This document shows, in pieces, positions 51,863 through 60,166 of a stretch of DNA of 64,000 nt (position 1 is the stretch's first letter; every line of letters starts with the position of its first letter). The stretch covers positions 148,321-212,320 of the forward strand of contig NZ_AULV01000016.1 in the NCBI RefSeq assembly GCF_000422465.1, in the 5' to 3' direction. The DNA is from Paenibacillus harenae DSM 16969 (lineage in GTDB: Bacteria > Bacillota > Bacilli > Paenibacillales > Paenibacillaceae). The notes beneath the pieces were generated by a model. It did not search any database. It was not told the origin of the DNA and saw only the letters and a list, made by a program, of their open reading frames with translations. The position numbers were made by a program, and so were the translations under genes.

Positions 51863-54244
51863 ATGAGCGCACAATCAACGTTGACTATCTATACAAAGGA
51901 GCGAGGTGCGGAATTAGGCGACTTGTTCGGGATTTTTTTCGAGGATCTGAATCATGCGGCGGACGGAGGACTTTATGCTGAGCTTGTTCAAAACCGTTCT
52001 TTTGAATTCGATCCGATCGATCGCGCGGAATACCATGCCTTGACTGCCTGGGAAAAAATCGAAAGAGGCGGCGGAAAGGCGGAAATGACTGTCGAAGACA
52101 GTCATCCTTTAAACCCGCGCAATCTGCATTACGTTGCCATCGACATTCAATCCGAGGGCGACGGCGTCGGGATTATGAACCAGGGCTTTAACAGCGGCAT
52201 TCCCGTCAAACGGGGAGAAAACTACTTGTTTTCGATTTATGCACGGCGGGATGCCAGCTTTGAAGAACCGGTTTTCGTAACGATTGAAGGGACGGACGGT
52301 GCCGTTCATGGCGAGGCAACGATCGTGGTGCAATCGTCCGAATGGACAAAATATGATGCAAAACTTACGGCGGTCGATACCGATACCAGCAGCCGTTTAG
52401 TGATTGTGACGAAAGGAAAAGGCAAGCTTTATCTCGATATGGTGTCCCTTTTTCCGGAAAAGACCTTCCGCAATCGGCCGAACGGCATGCGGGAAGACAT
52501 TGCCGCCTTGCTCACGGATCTGAAACCCAAGTTTATGCGGTTTCCGGGCGGCTGCCTTGTGCATGACGGTTCATTGAATCCCGACGACAGAAACTCGATG
52601 TACCGCTGGAAAAACACATTAGGCGATATAGCGCAAAGACCGGCCAGACGGAATAATTGGAGCTACAATCAAACACTCGGTTTGGGTTATTATGAATATT
52701 TTCTGTTCTGCGAGGATATTGGCGCCAAGCCGATACCGATCCTTCCGGGCGGATATGACCCGCACCATAAACGAATCGTTCCGCTTGATGAGCTGCAGCC
52801 CTGGATTGATGACGCGCTTGATTTGATCGAATTTGCGAATGGCGACTCTTCAACCGAATGGGGGGCTATTCGGACAAAGCTTGGTCACCCGGAGCCGTTT
52901 GGGCTGGAATACATCGGCATCGGAAACGAAGAAGTCGGAGAACCGTTTTTCGAACGCTATCCCTATTTCCATAACGCAATCAAAGAGAAATATCCGGATA
53001 TCAAGGTCATCAACTCCTCCGGTCCGTTTGCGGCCGGCGGCGAATATGAACGCGGCTGGAATTCCGCAAGAGAAAACAATTCGGATCTTGTGGACGAGCA
53101 CTATTATCAGTCGCCGGAATGGTTTCTGGCCCATTATCACCGTTACGACGACTTCAGGGCCGAGGATCCGAAAGTATTTTTGGGCGAATACGCTTCATGG
53201 GGAAATACCTATTATAACGCGCTCGTTGAAGCCGCTTTTATGACCGGACTGGAAAAAAACGCTCATGCGGTGGGACTGGCCTGCTATGCTCCGATGCTGT
53301 GCAATGTCGATTATATCAATTGGAAGCCGGACCTTATTTGGTTCAATAATCATGAAGTATACGGAACGGCAAACTACTACGTGCAGAAGCTGTTTATGCA
53401 TCACCAGGGAGATCAGCTCTTACAAATTGAAGCAAACGGGTTCGGGGAAAAACAGGAAAACAAAATGAAGCCGATTAACGGAGCCTTGGCGCTCGGGACA
53501 GACCGTTGTTCCTTCCGCTTCCGGGACATGTTGCTGGTTAACAACGATACCGGAGAAACGAGAGAATTGAACGGCTCGTCTGCCGCGCTGTCGGATACGG
53601 ATGAAGACCGGCTGGGCGGAACGGCAACGCGAAAGCTGGATCTTGGAGAGACGGATTGGGAGAATTACACGCTGAGTCTGAAAGCCCAAAAAATCAGCGG
53701 CCCCAAAGGATTCAATATTTATTTTGGAAAAAGCGACGATAACAATCAGCTGATCTGGGAAGTTGGCGGGTGGCAGAATCAGGATTCGGCAATATGCTCC
53801 AGCGTGAACGGCAGAACCTCTTGCCTGACCCAAAGCTTATTTAACGTGGAACCTGACATGGAATACGAACTTGCTTTGAAGATTTCGGGAAGACGGATCC
53901 GCGCTTACATCGACAATATGTTAATCAATGACACGGAAGATAAACTCCCCGTGATCGAGCCGCTGTATTATTCGGCAAGCTACGAACGTTCGACAGGGGA
54001 TATCATCGTCAAGGTGGTCAATGTTCAGAAGAATAGCGTTAGCGCGCAGATTGCTTTGGCGGATTTGCACAAAACGTCTTTGACCGTTGAAGTATACGAG
54101 ATGTCCGGACATGCGCTGGATGACGAAAACACGTTTGAGTCGCCTGAGCGGGTAGCGCCGAAGCAGAAGGAATTCAGTACGGAAGGCAGCGGTTTTCATT
54201 ACGATTTTCCCAAACATTCTATTACCGTATTCAGGGTGAAATAA
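51863..54244 (+). CDS. GH51 alpha-L-arabinofuranosidase with an inserted or appended beta-sandwich
   Basis: ATG at 51863 (GTG at 51860 is equally possible) follows AAGGAG; the longer frame has no ribosome site. The 793-residue protein opens GDLFGIFFEDLNHAADGGLY, a GH51 signature. A sugar-binding-like domain (about 60-190) is followed by the TIM barrel with LPGGYDPHHKR, acid/base Glu356 in IGIGNEEVGEP and nucleophile Glu442 in FLGEYASWG. A LamG-like sandwich (about 575-690) sits before the last strands. No signal peptide; it should release arabinose from arabino-oligosaccharides inside the cell. The GH43 gene starts 10 bases after the stop. Longer than the common 500-residue GH51, it fits the multidomain type. 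Confidence 0.93.
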   Translation: MSAQSTLTIYTKERGAELGDLFGIFFEDLNHAADGGLYAELVQNRSFEFDPIDRAEYHALTAWEKIERGGGKAEMTVEDSHPLNPRNLHYVAIDIQSEGDGVGIMNQGFNSGIPVKRGENYLFSIYARRDASFEEPVFVTIEGTDGAVHGEATIVVQSSEWTKYDAKLTAVDTDTSSRLVIVTKGKGKLYLDMVSLFPEKTFRNRPNGMREDIAALLTDLKPKFMRFPGGCLVHDGSLNPDDRNSMYRWKNTLGDIAQRPARRNNWSYNQTLGLGYYEYFLFCEDIGAKPIPILPGGYDPHHKRIVPLDELQPWIDDALDLIEFANGDSSTEWGAIRTKLGHPEPFGLEYIGIGNEEVGEPFFERYPYFHNAIKEKYPDIKVINSSGPFAAGGEYERGWNSARENNSDLVDEHYYQSPEWFLAHYHRYDDFRAEDPKVFLGEYASWGNTYYNALVEAAFMTGLEKNAHAVGLACYAPMLCNVDYINWKPDLIWFNNHEVYGTANYYVQKLFMHHQGDQLLQIEANGFGEKQENKMKPINGALALGTDRCSFRFRDMLLVNNDTGETRELNGSSAALSDTDEDRLGGTATRKLDLGETDWENYTLSLKAQKISGPKGFNIYFGKSDDNNQLIWEVGGWQNQDSAICSSVNGRTSCLTQSLFNVEPDMEYELALKISGRRIRAYIDNMLINDTEDKLPVIEPLYYSASYERSTGDIIVKVVNVQKNSVSAQIALADLHKTSLTVEVYEMSGHALDDENTFESPERVAPKQKEFSTEGSGFHYDFPKHSITVFRVK

Positions 54245-54254
54245 GGAGTATATT

Positions 54255-55220
54255 ATGCTGTCAAAAGAACAAATTCAAATCAAACGTCAATTCCCTAACC
54301 CGCTCGTCGAACAGCGGGCTGACCCCTGGATTTATAAACATACGGACGGATATTATTATTTTACCGCTTCTGTTCCCGCTTATGATTGCATCGAGCTTAG
54401 AAGAGCCAGATCGATTCAGGAGCTCGGGACCGCCAAACCGATTGTTATTTGGCGCAAACACGAGAAGGGCAGAATGAGCGGGCATATTTGGGCGCCTGAA
54501 ATCCATTATATCGACGGCAAATGGTACATCTATTTTGCCGCCGGCGGATCGGACGAGTACGAGACGGCATGGGAGATCCGTATGTACGTCTTGGAAAATG
54601 ATGCGGAGAGCCCGCTGGAACCGTCATGGGTGGAAAAAGGACAGATTCGAACCGATTGGGATTCCTTCTCTTTGGATGCCACTACCTTCGAGCATCGCAG
54701 CGTAAGGTATTTGGTTTGGGCGCAATATGACCAGGAAACCACAGCAAGCTCCAATTTGTATATCGCTGAGATGTCTAATCCATGGACGTTACGCGGTAAA
54801 CAGGTCCTGCTTGCAAAACCGGAATATGAGTGGGAAATCATTGGCCACCGGGTGAACGAAGGACCTGCAGTACTGAAGAAGAATGAACGGATCTTTATCA
54901 GCTATTCGGCAAGCGCTACGGACAGCCATTATTGCATGGGCCTGCTAAGCGCATCCGATAATTGTGATCTGATGGACCCGGATTCATGGACGAAGTCTCC
55001 GGAGCCCGTCTTCCGAACGAGCGAAGAATCCGGACAATACGGACCGGGCCACAACTGCTTCACCGTCTCGGAAGATGGTTCGGCCGATATCCTGATCTAT
55101 CATTCCCGTGACTATAAGGAAATCGTAGGTGAACCGCTTAACGACCCCAATCGTCATGCTCGTGCCAAAGTATTGGATTGGAACGAGGAGGGGTTCCCGG
55201 AGTTCGGCGAACCCGAGTGA
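54255..55220 (+). CDS. GH43 alpha-L-arabinofuranosidase-like enzyme (GH43_26 type)
   Basis: This 321-residue single-domain protein has the five-blade GH43 propeller. The catalytic base Asp lies in VEQRADPWIYKHTDGYYYF; the pKa-modulating Asp is expected in FSLDATTF and the general acid in RVNEGPAVLKK. The RADP and ELRRA features resemble GH43_26 exo-arabinofuranosidases. There is no signal peptide. It is 10 bases behind GH51 and ahead of another GH43, with an AraC gene divergent to the run, which together point to breakdown of imported arabinan fragments. The subfamily is from memory of motifs and should be treated as likely. Confidence 0.88.
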   Translation: MLSKEQIQIKRQFPNPLVEQRADPWIYKHTDGYYYFTASVPAYDCIELRRARSIQELGTAKPIVIWRKHEKGRMSGHIWAPEIHYIDGKWYIYFAAGGSDEYETAWEIRMYVLENDAESPLEPSWVEKGQIRTDWDSFSLDATTFEHRSVRYLVWAQYDQETTASSNLYIAEMSNPWTLRGKQVLLAKPEYEWEIIGHRVNEGPAVLKKNERIFISYSASATDSHYCMGLLSASDNCDLMDPDSWTKSPEPVFRTSEESGQYGPGHNCFTVSEDGSADILIYHSRDYKEIVGEPLNDPNRHARAKVLDWNEEGFPEFGEPE

Positions 55221-55240
55221 AATGCTGTAGCAGCTTATGA

Positions 55241-55273
55241 AAACAGCCGTCATTCGCGGAATGACGGCTGTTT
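55241..55273 (+). terminator. Very strong hairpin between two GH43 genes
   Basis: AAACAGCCGTCATTC (55241-55255) pairs perfectly with GAATGACGGCTGTTT (55259-55273) around GCG. Only three Ts end the right arm, so it may be a partial terminator or a message stabiliser rather than a full stop. The next gene begins 29 bases on. Confidence 0.7.
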
Positions 55274-55301
55274 CATGCCTGAAGAGGAGTGATTCATTCT
55301 A

Positions 55302-56231
55302 ATGGAAGCTTATTTATTCGTACATTTTAAAGAAAAGAAAACCGCTGACGGCGAGCAGGTCTATTTTGCGCTCAGTACAGACGGGTTTAACTGGGAACAG
55401 GTAAACGGCGGACAACCCGTTATCTGGAGTGAAAAAGGTGATAAGGGAGTTCGTGACCATACAATCGTGCGAACGGATTATGGCAAATTTTATATCCTTG
55501 CCACCGACTTGAGCTTAGCCAACTGCTTTCATACCAAGTACAGGGGGAGCTGGACGAACATCGGCAGAGAGGGAAGTAAATGCCTTTCCTTGTGGGAATC
55601 GACCGACCTTGTGAACTGGTCGGAGCAGAGAATGATCGAATTAGGCGATGAGGATTTCGGCTGTCTTTGGGCGCCTGATGTGTTTTACGATCGTCTTAAT
55701 AAAGACTACGTCATTCACTGGTCATCGGCTCATGCTTCCAATGATTACGGGCATAAAGCCATCTATTACTCTCGTACAAAGGATTTTGAAAGCTATACGA
55801 AACCGCAGCTGCTGTATCGTAAAGAAGACAGCGGGGTTATTGATTCCGCTATTTATGAGGAAAACGGCATGTTCTACCGATTTGTAAAAAGCGAGGCAAA
55901 CCCCTTAGGCATTATATTGCAAAAGGGAGAATCCCTTACCGGTGAATACACAACAAACGAGGTTTTTAACGGTGAAATGGCAAAACTCGGCCACCCCGCC
56001 TATGAAGCGCCTACTGCGTATAAGCTGAGCAGTGGCAAATGGTGCCTAATGCTGGACTTTTTCGGTGTCGAGGGAGAAGGGCAGGGCTATGTTCCTTTTG
56101 TAGCCGACGAGATTGATAGCGGACTCTTTATCAGATCGGATGAAAGCTTCAGCTTCCCTTACCGCTTCAAGCACGGAACTGTGCTTTCAATAACAATGGA
56201 AGAGTACAGCAGAATAAAAAACGGGTATTAG
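55302..56231 (+). CDS. GH43-like glycosidase
   Basis: This 309-residue protein is a propeller of GH43 kind: AYLFVHFKEKKTADGEQVYF, GDKGVRDHTIVRTDYGKFYI, LWAPDVFYDRLNKDYVIHWS and KLGHPAYEAPTAYKLSSGKW, ending YRFKHGTVLSITMEEY. It lacks a signal peptide. It is related to the decayed GH43 at 49763-50688, which shares GYLF/AYLF, DGEQVYFALS and RHGTV/KHGTV, but it has no Ig domain and its DHT replaces DPF in the first-blade motif. GAGGAG is 12 bases before ATG, slightly far. It may act on arabinose or galactose side chains; activity is unclear. Confidence 0.85.
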   Translation: MEAYLFVHFKEKKTADGEQVYFALSTDGFNWEQVNGGQPVIWSEKGDKGVRDHTIVRTDYGKFYILATDLSLANCFHTKYRGSWTNIGREGSKCLSLWESTDLVNWSEQRMIELGDEDFGCLWAPDVFYDRLNKDYVIHWSSAHASNDYGHKAIYYSRTKDFESYTKPQLLYRKEDSGVIDSAIYEENGMFYRFVKSEANPLGIILQKGESLTGEYTTNEVFNGEMAKLGHPAYEAPTAYKLSSGKWCLMLDFFGVEGEGQGYVPFVADEIDSGLFIRSDESFSFPYRFKHGTVLSITMEEYSRIKNGY

Positions 56232-56342
56232 GTTATTCTCGACTGGGCTTTTCGGGGTCAAAGTGTTCCTTATATTGGGCTTTGGGGCTGCCCCTTCCAC
56301 TATCGGTATTGATGCGCACATTTGAAGAACGATTAAAACAAT

Positions 56343-56361
56343 AGCCCCGAGTAACGGGGCT
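56343..56361 (+). terminator. Hairpin after the GH43 run
   Basis: AGCCCCG (56343-56349) pairs with CGGGGCT (56355-56361) around AGTAA. The following bases are TAGTTAAC, so the T-run is weak. Confidence 0.5.
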
Positions 56362-56431
56362 TAGTTAACAGTCTGAGCGAGTGTATGTAGAATCATAATC
56401 TCGCTTTTTTTTATAGAGGGGATAATAGAAA

Positions 56432-56617
56432 TTACTCTGCTTTTTTGAGATTCATCCATCGGAACAGGCTCACTTTGCCGGTCGCATCACACTGCGTGCA
56501 TTCAATTAAACCGCTTCCATCGCAGGCCATACACTTTCCATGTCCATAGCCAAAACCTTCACCATTGCAGTCGGAGCATTTTGCCTTCCCGGTTCCATCA
56601 CATGGTTTACACTTCAT
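56432..56617 (-). CDS. Small zinc-ribbon protein of DnaJ cysteine-rich type
   Basis: This 61-residue protein holds four CxxC pairs in DnaJ-like order: CKPCDGTGKAKCSDCNGEG and CMACDGSGLIECTQCDATG, each pair followed by Gly-rich turns. That pattern binds two zinc ions in DnaJ. The protein consists of little else than this ribbon, with no J-domain. A GGAGGAACAAAG site precedes the ATG. Similar tiny proteins are found widely in Bacillales, with no settled role; it could be a chaperone fragment or a protein- or RNA-binding adaptor. Confidence 0.8.
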   Translation of the reverse strand: MKCKPCDGTGKAKCSDCNGEGFGYGHGKCMACDGSGLIECTQCDATGKVSLFRWMNLKKAE

Positions 56618-56865
56618 CTTTGTTCCTCCTTCACTGTTTTTGAAAAATGAGGAGCACGCATATAAGTATAACGAGATGTGAATCGAGTCACAAATATCAT
56701 ATCATTACTTTTTTGGAGAAGGCAAAACCGATATAAATGGTTTATTTGCGATGCGCCTCTAAAAAGTCTGATTATTCTGAAATATTCTCCCTCATTCTCC
56801 AAATTCCTTAGCATGTTAGTCCAACGGGGTGTTCATAACATCGAAAAGAAGACGAAACAGCAAAG

Positions 56866-56894
56866 GCGGAGCTCCCGATAAAAATTGGCTCCGC
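56866..56894 (-). terminator. Terminator for the minus-strand GH105 gene
   Basis: GCGGAGC (56866-56872) pairs with GCTCCGC (56888-56894). Read on the minus strand the stem is followed by CTTTGCTGTTTCG, a moderate T-rich tail. It sits 17 bases after the GH105 stop. Nothing else is evident in 56618-56865. Confidence 0.6.
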
Positions 56895-56910
56895 TATTGC
56901 TATCGTTATT

Positions 56911-58047
56911 TTACGAAGGATATGAAGCCTGACTCATCTCCACACACATGAGAATAAAAGCGCCTGCGCCGTGCAGATCATTCTCGCTGGTAGGACGTGC
57001 AATATAGTGGGCGTAGTCTCCGATTCCTGTGCCGATGCAGATTTGGCCGATAATCACGTTGCCGTCTCCATCGAACTTCAGCGTGTCTATTACGCCCTGA
57101 TAGCCTTTCCAGGCATATGGCAAATACTTATCGTCCAAATAGCCTAACCGCACGGCTTTGGCAATGGCATGAACATACAAGGCGGTACAGGAATTTTCCA
57201 GCCAATTATCCGGTCGGTCTGCCTTGTCGACAACCTGATACCATAAACCGGTGGCAACATCCTGGTATTTGGTCAAGGCGATGAGCAGATCCTGAAGGAT
57301 GCTTGTCAGCGTCGCTTTATCCTTATGATCCTCTGGAAGGTATTCGAACATTTCCAGAAGGGCGACAGGATACCAGCCGATCGCGCGGCCCCAAAATTCC
57401 GGAGCCAGGCCTGTAACGGGATCGGCCCAATCTGCGGTTTTGGTTTCATCCCACCCGTGGTATAGCAAGCCGGTGCCCGGGTCCTTGGTATGCTTCTCCA
57501 TTAGGATCGCCTGGAAGGTCATCATGTCAAAATATTCGCTTTCGCCAAATGTCTTTCCGAATTGGACGGCGATCGGTCCAGCCATATATAACCCGTCCAG
57601 CCACATCTGATTCGGAAGATGCCCCTTATGCCAGAACCCGCCCGACTCATTGGTCCGCCATGATTTTAAGAGCGGCACAAGTTTATACAAAGCTTTCTTG
57701 TACCGTTCGTCCCCCGTCTGCTCAAACAGGTTAAAAAGAAGCACGCCCGGCTGAATATCATCCAATTCATCAGGTTTGTGTTTCTTAATGCTGCCATCCG
57801 CGAGAACCTGGCTGTCTACCCACCGTTTGATATAATCATAATATTTATCGTCGCCGGTTACCCGCCAGCATTTCTCCATACCCGACAGAAAGACTCCCTG
57901 ATGATAATGGAATCGGTCCGGCGGAAGTTGTTCCGGCTCAAATGTAGACATCAACGCCTCGCAAGCCTTCTCGGCCCATTGAATGGGGAGTAGTGTCTCT
58001 ACAGTCTCTAGTAAGTGCTTCTTGGAATTGGTTCCTGAAGAATTCAT
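56911..58047 (-). CDS. GH105 unsaturated rhamnogalacturonyl/glucuronyl hydrolase
   Basis: This 378-residue protein is a full-length GH105 (alpha/alpha)6 barrel: GGFWHKGHLPNQMWLDGLYM with the catalytic-type Asp, LLYHGWDETKTADWADP, FWGRAIGWYPVALLEMFE and CIGTGIGDYAHY. There is no signal peptide. It removes unsaturated uronic acids from lyase products, following the secreted PL1 lyase in the pathway. GGAGGAATC precedes ATG. Compared with the copy at 18677, the motifs match but most residues differ, so the two probably handle different substrates. The AraC gene at 58182 is divergent and a likely regulator. Confidence 0.93.
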   Translation of the reverse strand: MNSSGTNSKKHLLETVETLLPIQWAEKACEALMSTFEPEQLPPDRFHYHQGVFLSGMEKCWRVTGDDKYYDYIKRWVDSQVLADGSIKKHKPDELDDIQPGVLLFNLFEQTGDERYKKALYKLVPLLKSWRTNESGGFWHKGHLPNQMWLDGLYMAGPIAVQFGKTFGESEYFDMMTFQAILMEKHTKDPGTGLLYHGWDETKTADWADPVTGLAPEFWGRAIGWYPVALLEMFEYLPEDHKDKATLTSILQDLLIALTKYQDVATGLWYQVVDKADRPDNWLENSCTALYVHAIAKAVRLGYLDDKYLPYAWKGYQGVIDTLKFDGDGNVIIGQICIGTGIGDYAHYIARPTSENDLHGAGAFILMCVEMSQASYPS

Positions 58048-58107
58048 TATATTGATTCCTCCTTCTTAGGCTTAAGGAAATAGTATCACGAAGGATATGT
58101 ACATTTT

Positions 58108-58147
58108 TTGCAGATATATACGAAAACTTCTCATATCTTGCAGTATA
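58108..58147. promoter_or_regulatory. Two TTGCAG repeats in the divergent GH105-AraC region
   Basis: TTGCAGATATA (58108-58118) and TTGCAGTATA (58138-58147) lie 30 bases apart, three helical turns, in the 134-base gap. AraC proteins bind such direct repeats. The first matches the site at 27488 beside the pectate lyase. A TATAAT-like box (58144-58149) overlaps the second. Confidence 0.45.
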
Positions 58148-58181
58148 ATAAAAAGAAATCCAATGAGAGGCGTGGAATCGG

Positions 58182-59018
58182 ATGGGTGATCTTCAATTCG
58201 ATAACAGCGAGAGGACCTTCTCGGTATCCTACCGGAAGGCGCCAAGTCATCATATGCCGGCCAGCCATTTTCATAGTACCTACGAAATCTTCTATTTAAT
58301 GTCCGGTAAACGGGAGTTTTTTATTAAGGAAAGGACGATTGTGATCCATGAGGGGGATATCGTCATAATCGCTCCGAATATCCTGCATCGGACCACTAAT
58401 ACGGATATGCCCGAGCATGAGCGGCTTATTGTAAATATTCATGGGAACCAAATGGCCTCGACGGGTGTTTCCTATATGGACGTTCTTCATCCTTTGTTTG
58501 AGCAGGAGTACATCATCGTAAAATGTTCTCTGCACGACAGGCTCTCCATAGAGGCGCTTTCACACCGTATCATTCAGGAGATGCAGGATAAGAAGCCGGG
58601 CTTCGAGATGTACTCGCAGACTTTGGCTCTGCAGCTGCTTATGATATGCTGCCGGCATGTCAAGCAGAACAGCACAGAGCTGTTGGAATCTCCAAGCCCC
58701 ATGCATGAAAGAATCTCGGAAGTTGTCCGTTATATCAACAGCCATTATATGCAGGAACTGTCGCTGTATCTGCTGGCAGAGAAATTCTACGTTAGCCCTT
58801 ATTATCTAAGCCGTTTTTTTAAAGAAGCGACTGGATTTACGTTCGTGGAGTATTTGAACAGCGTCAGAATCAAGGAAGCGAAGAAACTATTGGAACAATC
58901 CTCGATGAAGGTCAATCTGATTGCCAAGAAGGTAGGCTTCGGCAGTGTTACGCATTTTGGTAGGGTATTCAAGTCAGTCACCGGATTTGTTCCGTTACAT
59001 TATAGAAGAGGAACGTAA
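58182..59018 (+). CDS. AraC-family transcriptional regulator
   Basis: This 278-residue regulator has a cupin domain with HHMPASHFHSTYEIFYLMSG and IAPNILHRT and a C-terminal AraC part with FYVSPYYLSRFFKEATGF and VGFGSVTHFGRVFKSVTGF. The ribosome site is modest (GAGAGGCG, somewhat far). It is divergent to GH105 and shares a gap holding two TTGCAG repeats, so control of GH105 is likely. A strong bidirectional terminator follows. Confidence 0.92.
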   Translation: MGDLQFDNSERTFSVSYRKAPSHHMPASHFHSTYEIFYLMSGKREFFIKERTIVIHEGDIVIIAPNILHRTTNTDMPEHERLIVNIHGNQMASTGVSYMDVLHPLFEQEYIIVKCSLHDRLSIEALSHRIIQEMQDKKPGFEMYSQTLALQLLMICCRHVKQNSTELLESPSPMHERISEVVRYINSHYMQELSLYLLAEKFYVSPYYLSRFFKEATGFTFVEYLNSVRIKEAKKLLEQSSMKVNLIAKKVGFGSVTHFGRVFKSVTGFVPLHYRRGT

Positions 59019-59037
59019 CCGATGGAACATGATGAAT

Positions 59038-59072
59038 CCAATCCGTCTAGTATTCTTTACTAGGCGGATTGG
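59038..59072. terminator. Bidirectional terminator between two convergent AraC genes
   Basis: CCAATCCGTCTAGTA (59038-59052) pairs with TACTAGGCGGATTGG (59058-59072), 15 base pairs with one G-U. TATTATTAAT follows on the plus strand. Confidence 0.82.
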
Positions 59073-59077
59073 TATTA

Positions 59078-59932
59078 TTAATGGTCACCGAGTTTGTGAA
59101 TGCTTCGGAATTGTATGGGCGTCATCCCTTCGAGGCGCCGGAAACAAGAGCTGAAGTAGCTGGCCTGAGAGAAGCCCGTTTCCAGCGCGATTTGCTTGAC
59201 GGATAACTGAGTGGAAGCAAGGAGACGCTTGGCATGGATCAAGCGTGATTCTAACAGAAAATCCGGAAAGGACTTGCCGAACGTCTGCCCGAATTTGCGG
59301 CTGAAGTAATGCGTGCTGTATCCGGCGAGGGCTGCCGCTTGCTCAATGGAGAATTGCTGGCCGCTGTGGGCACGCACGTAGTTTGCGACGGCACGGATTT
59401 TATCGGCGGCTTGATTGACGGGTACGTTCAGCCGGTCAGACGTTGTCTGCAGCCGGGTCAAGAGTTCGTACAACATGGAGGCAATCCGGTGTTCGTCCTC
59501 GATCCGGTACGTCCGCCCAATAGTCAGCAATTTATCGATTAAAGCCTCGATGGGGGGCAAATTCGATAGGGCAAACAGCCATGGTTCGTCCAATCCTTTA
59601 CCATCCAACAACTCCTCGAGTCGATCCCCGAAGAAATGAATCCATCGGATATTCCAAGGCTCATAGGTATCGGAGTGGTACCTTTGCCTCATGCCGGGTC
59701 CGTATAAAAAGCCCTGTCCTTTCGTTAATTCATAACGCTTGCCTTCGGTGAGCAGGTAGCCTTTACCGTCAAGAACGATGTGTAAATTATAGCAGCGATC
59801 CAGATTGTTCTCCGTGGTTCGGTACTCACGTTTCACGGTATGCTCGGGATATTCGCTATAACCGCCGATAAAATCCGGATAGCAAACGTGTCTAGGAAAT
59901 AACGGTTTGGGAAGAAAGATGTGTTCGCGCAT
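59078..59932 (-). CDS. AraC-family transcriptional regulator
   Basis: AAGGAG six bases before the ATG at 59932 decides the start, giving 284 residues; a longer frame lacks a ribosome site. The sensing domain (about 20-140, with NLHIVLDGKGYLLTEG and GPGMRQRYHSDTYEPW) is of the AraC cupin kind with the WIHFFG turn. The DNA-binding part includes AGYSTHYFSRKFGQTFG and TGFSQASYFSSCFRRLEGMTP. It is divergent to the GH42 gene at 60167 and should regulate it. The gap contains near-repeats of TGACATCAATGACAT (about 60003-60016). Confidence 0.92.
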   Translation of the reverse strand: MREHIFLPKPLFPRHVCYPDFIGGYSEYPEHTVKREYRTTENNLDRCYNLHIVLDGKGYLLTEGKRYELTKGQGFLYGPGMRQRYHSDTYEPWNIRWIHFFGDRLEELLDGKGLDEPWLFALSNLPPIEALIDKLLTIGRTYRIEDEHRIASMLYELLTRLQTTSDRLNVPVNQAADKIRAVANYVRAHSGQQFSIEQAAALAGYSTHYFSRKFGQTFGKSFPDFLLESRLIHAKRLLASTQLSVKQIALETGFSQASYFSSCFRRLEGMTPIQFRSIHKLGDH

Positions 59933-60166
59933 GAGCATCTCCTTAAACGCAATATATTGCAATACATCAATCACATTGATCGTCATATTTGCGAACATTT
60001 ATGACATCAATGACATTATTTTAACAGAAGTCGCATGATTTTGTCATTTATTCAAGTCCGGATATCCTCTAAAATGGAGGAGTCGCATAACGGGCAGGGA
60101 GTTCCGTTTCACCGGAAATATACAAAATCGATACCGTTCGATCGGTAAACAAGGGAGAGTAGAACG

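Noticed and set aside
56240..56332. Short plus-strand frame ending LMRTFEERLKQ after the GH43 run
   Set aside because: No start, no ribosome site and no family recognised; it could be a remnant but support is too thin.
56614..56814. 66-codon minus-strand frame upstream of the zinc-ribbon gene
   Set aside because: Overlaps the ribosome site and start of the zinc-ribbon gene, with no domain pattern or convincing start; likely chance.
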